From: Nocardioidaceae bacterium
Lineage (GTDB): Bacteria > Actinomycetota > Actinomycetes > Propionibacteriales > Nocardioidaceae
DNA length: 5,457 nt
Direction: 5' to 3'
Assembly (NCBI GenBank): GCA_013698435.1
Contig: JACCVA010000156.1
Span: forward strand, 1 to 5,457
The position numbers and the translations under genes are program-made. The notes beneath the pieces were generated by a model. That model did not search any database. It saw nothing but the letters and a program-made list of their open reading frames with translations, and was not told where the DNA came from. Within the stretch, counting starts at the first letter, position 1; the number at the start of each line of letters is the position of its first letter. Shown here one piece after another: positions 5,198-5,457 of the stretch.

Positions 5198-5457
5198 TCA
5201 GTACTGATTGTTGTACGGACCCTCACCAGGAGCGCTGGAACCGCGGGTGGAGGAGTTGTCGTTCGACTGTTGCGGAGTGGCCTGCTGAGCCTGCTCCTTG
5301 ACGCTTGGAGCGTTGCGAACCTGCTCGCGGATCCGACCGGTCTCCTGCTCCGCGGTCGTCAGCCAGCCGTCCCAGCGGGCTTGCATCGGCCTGATCAGCC
5401 CGCCGCCGACGCCCACGATCAAGATTCCGGCGATGGTGGCCAGCACAGCAATCAGCA
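5198..5457 (-). CDS. Small single-pass membrane protein with polar tail (5' end at window edge)
   Basis: I do not recognise this protein. The frame is open to the edge of the window: a GTG at 5446 would give 82 residues, but the codons before it (Leu-Ile-Ala) continue the hydrophobic stretch, and an NTG codon straddles the edge. The real start is therefore probably at or beyond 5457. From GTG 5446 the sequence shows a Gly/Ile/Val-rich membrane segment (about 1-18, LATIAGILIVGVGGGLI), a short amphipathic part with Arg, Trp and Glu (RPMQARWDGWLTTAEQETGRIREQ, described in two halves at 19-30 and 31-42), and a Gln/Asn/Ser-rich, probably disordered tail from about 48, ending in NNQY. It is followed by a strong hairpin. 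Function and partners are unknown; its tail would face one side of the membrane, but the topology cannot be decided from so short a piece. Confidence 0.7.
   Translation of the reverse strand, partial: LIAVLATIAGILIVGVGGGLIRPMQARWDGWLTTAEQETGRIREQVRNAPSVKEQAQQATPQQSNDNSSTRGSSAPGEGPYNNQY

Overview
The window is high-GC DNA with the codon bias and gene set of an actinomycete. Gene content (the end of dapE, a long-form LOG-family protein, a FolP2-type pterin-binding protein, a membrane-anchored DivIVA-motif protein and tag) matches what I recall of the Mycobacterium tuberculosis dapE-Rv1205-folP2-Rv1209-tagA neighbourhood. It is not mycobacterial in detail: folP2 is inverted, fadD6 and gpgS are absent, and an M14 peptidase follows tag. 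A Propionibacteriales or Nocardioidaceae-like host is a reasonable guess, by inference only.

Layout. Positions 2-361 (+) hold the C-terminal third of dapE. A 175-bp gap follows, carrying a compact cluster of four alternating copies of a 12-bp element, GCCATGTGAACA, as two hairpins. The LOG-family gene (537-1343, +) begins 7 nt after a TAGGTT -10 hexamer, so its mRNA is probably leaderless. It converges on folP2 (1378-2241, -). From a 56-bp divergent gap a three-gene unit runs on the + strand: DivIVA-motif protein (2298-2744), tag (2741-3325) and a secreted MpaA-like M14 zinc peptidase (3322-4152). Both junctions are 4-bp ATGA overlaps, so the three are probably co-transcribed and translationally coupled. 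A TetR-family regulator (4269-5003, -) converges on this unit; a perfect palindrome in its leader may be its own operator. A strong hairpin at 5104-5142 probably terminates the last gene, a small single-pass membrane protein with a polar Q/N/S-rich tail (5198 to the window edge, -).

How the genes may work together. DapE supplies diaminopimelate for lysine and peptidoglycan. The M14 enzyme has the residues of a peptidase that could act on DAP-containing wall peptides outside the membrane, and the DivIVA-motif protein is of a kind linked to the envelope or cell pole. The LOG protein is probably a nucleoside-monophosphate phosphoribohydrolase, FolP2 is a pterin-binding homologue of uncertain activity, and Tag repairs 3-methyladenine in DNA. 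I see no mobile element, CRISPR array, tRNA or rRNA. Most of the window is ordinary conserved actinobacterial chromosome. The points most worth following are the repeat cluster at 411-496, the changed active-site loop of FolP2, and the coupling of a DNA-repair gene to an exported peptidase.
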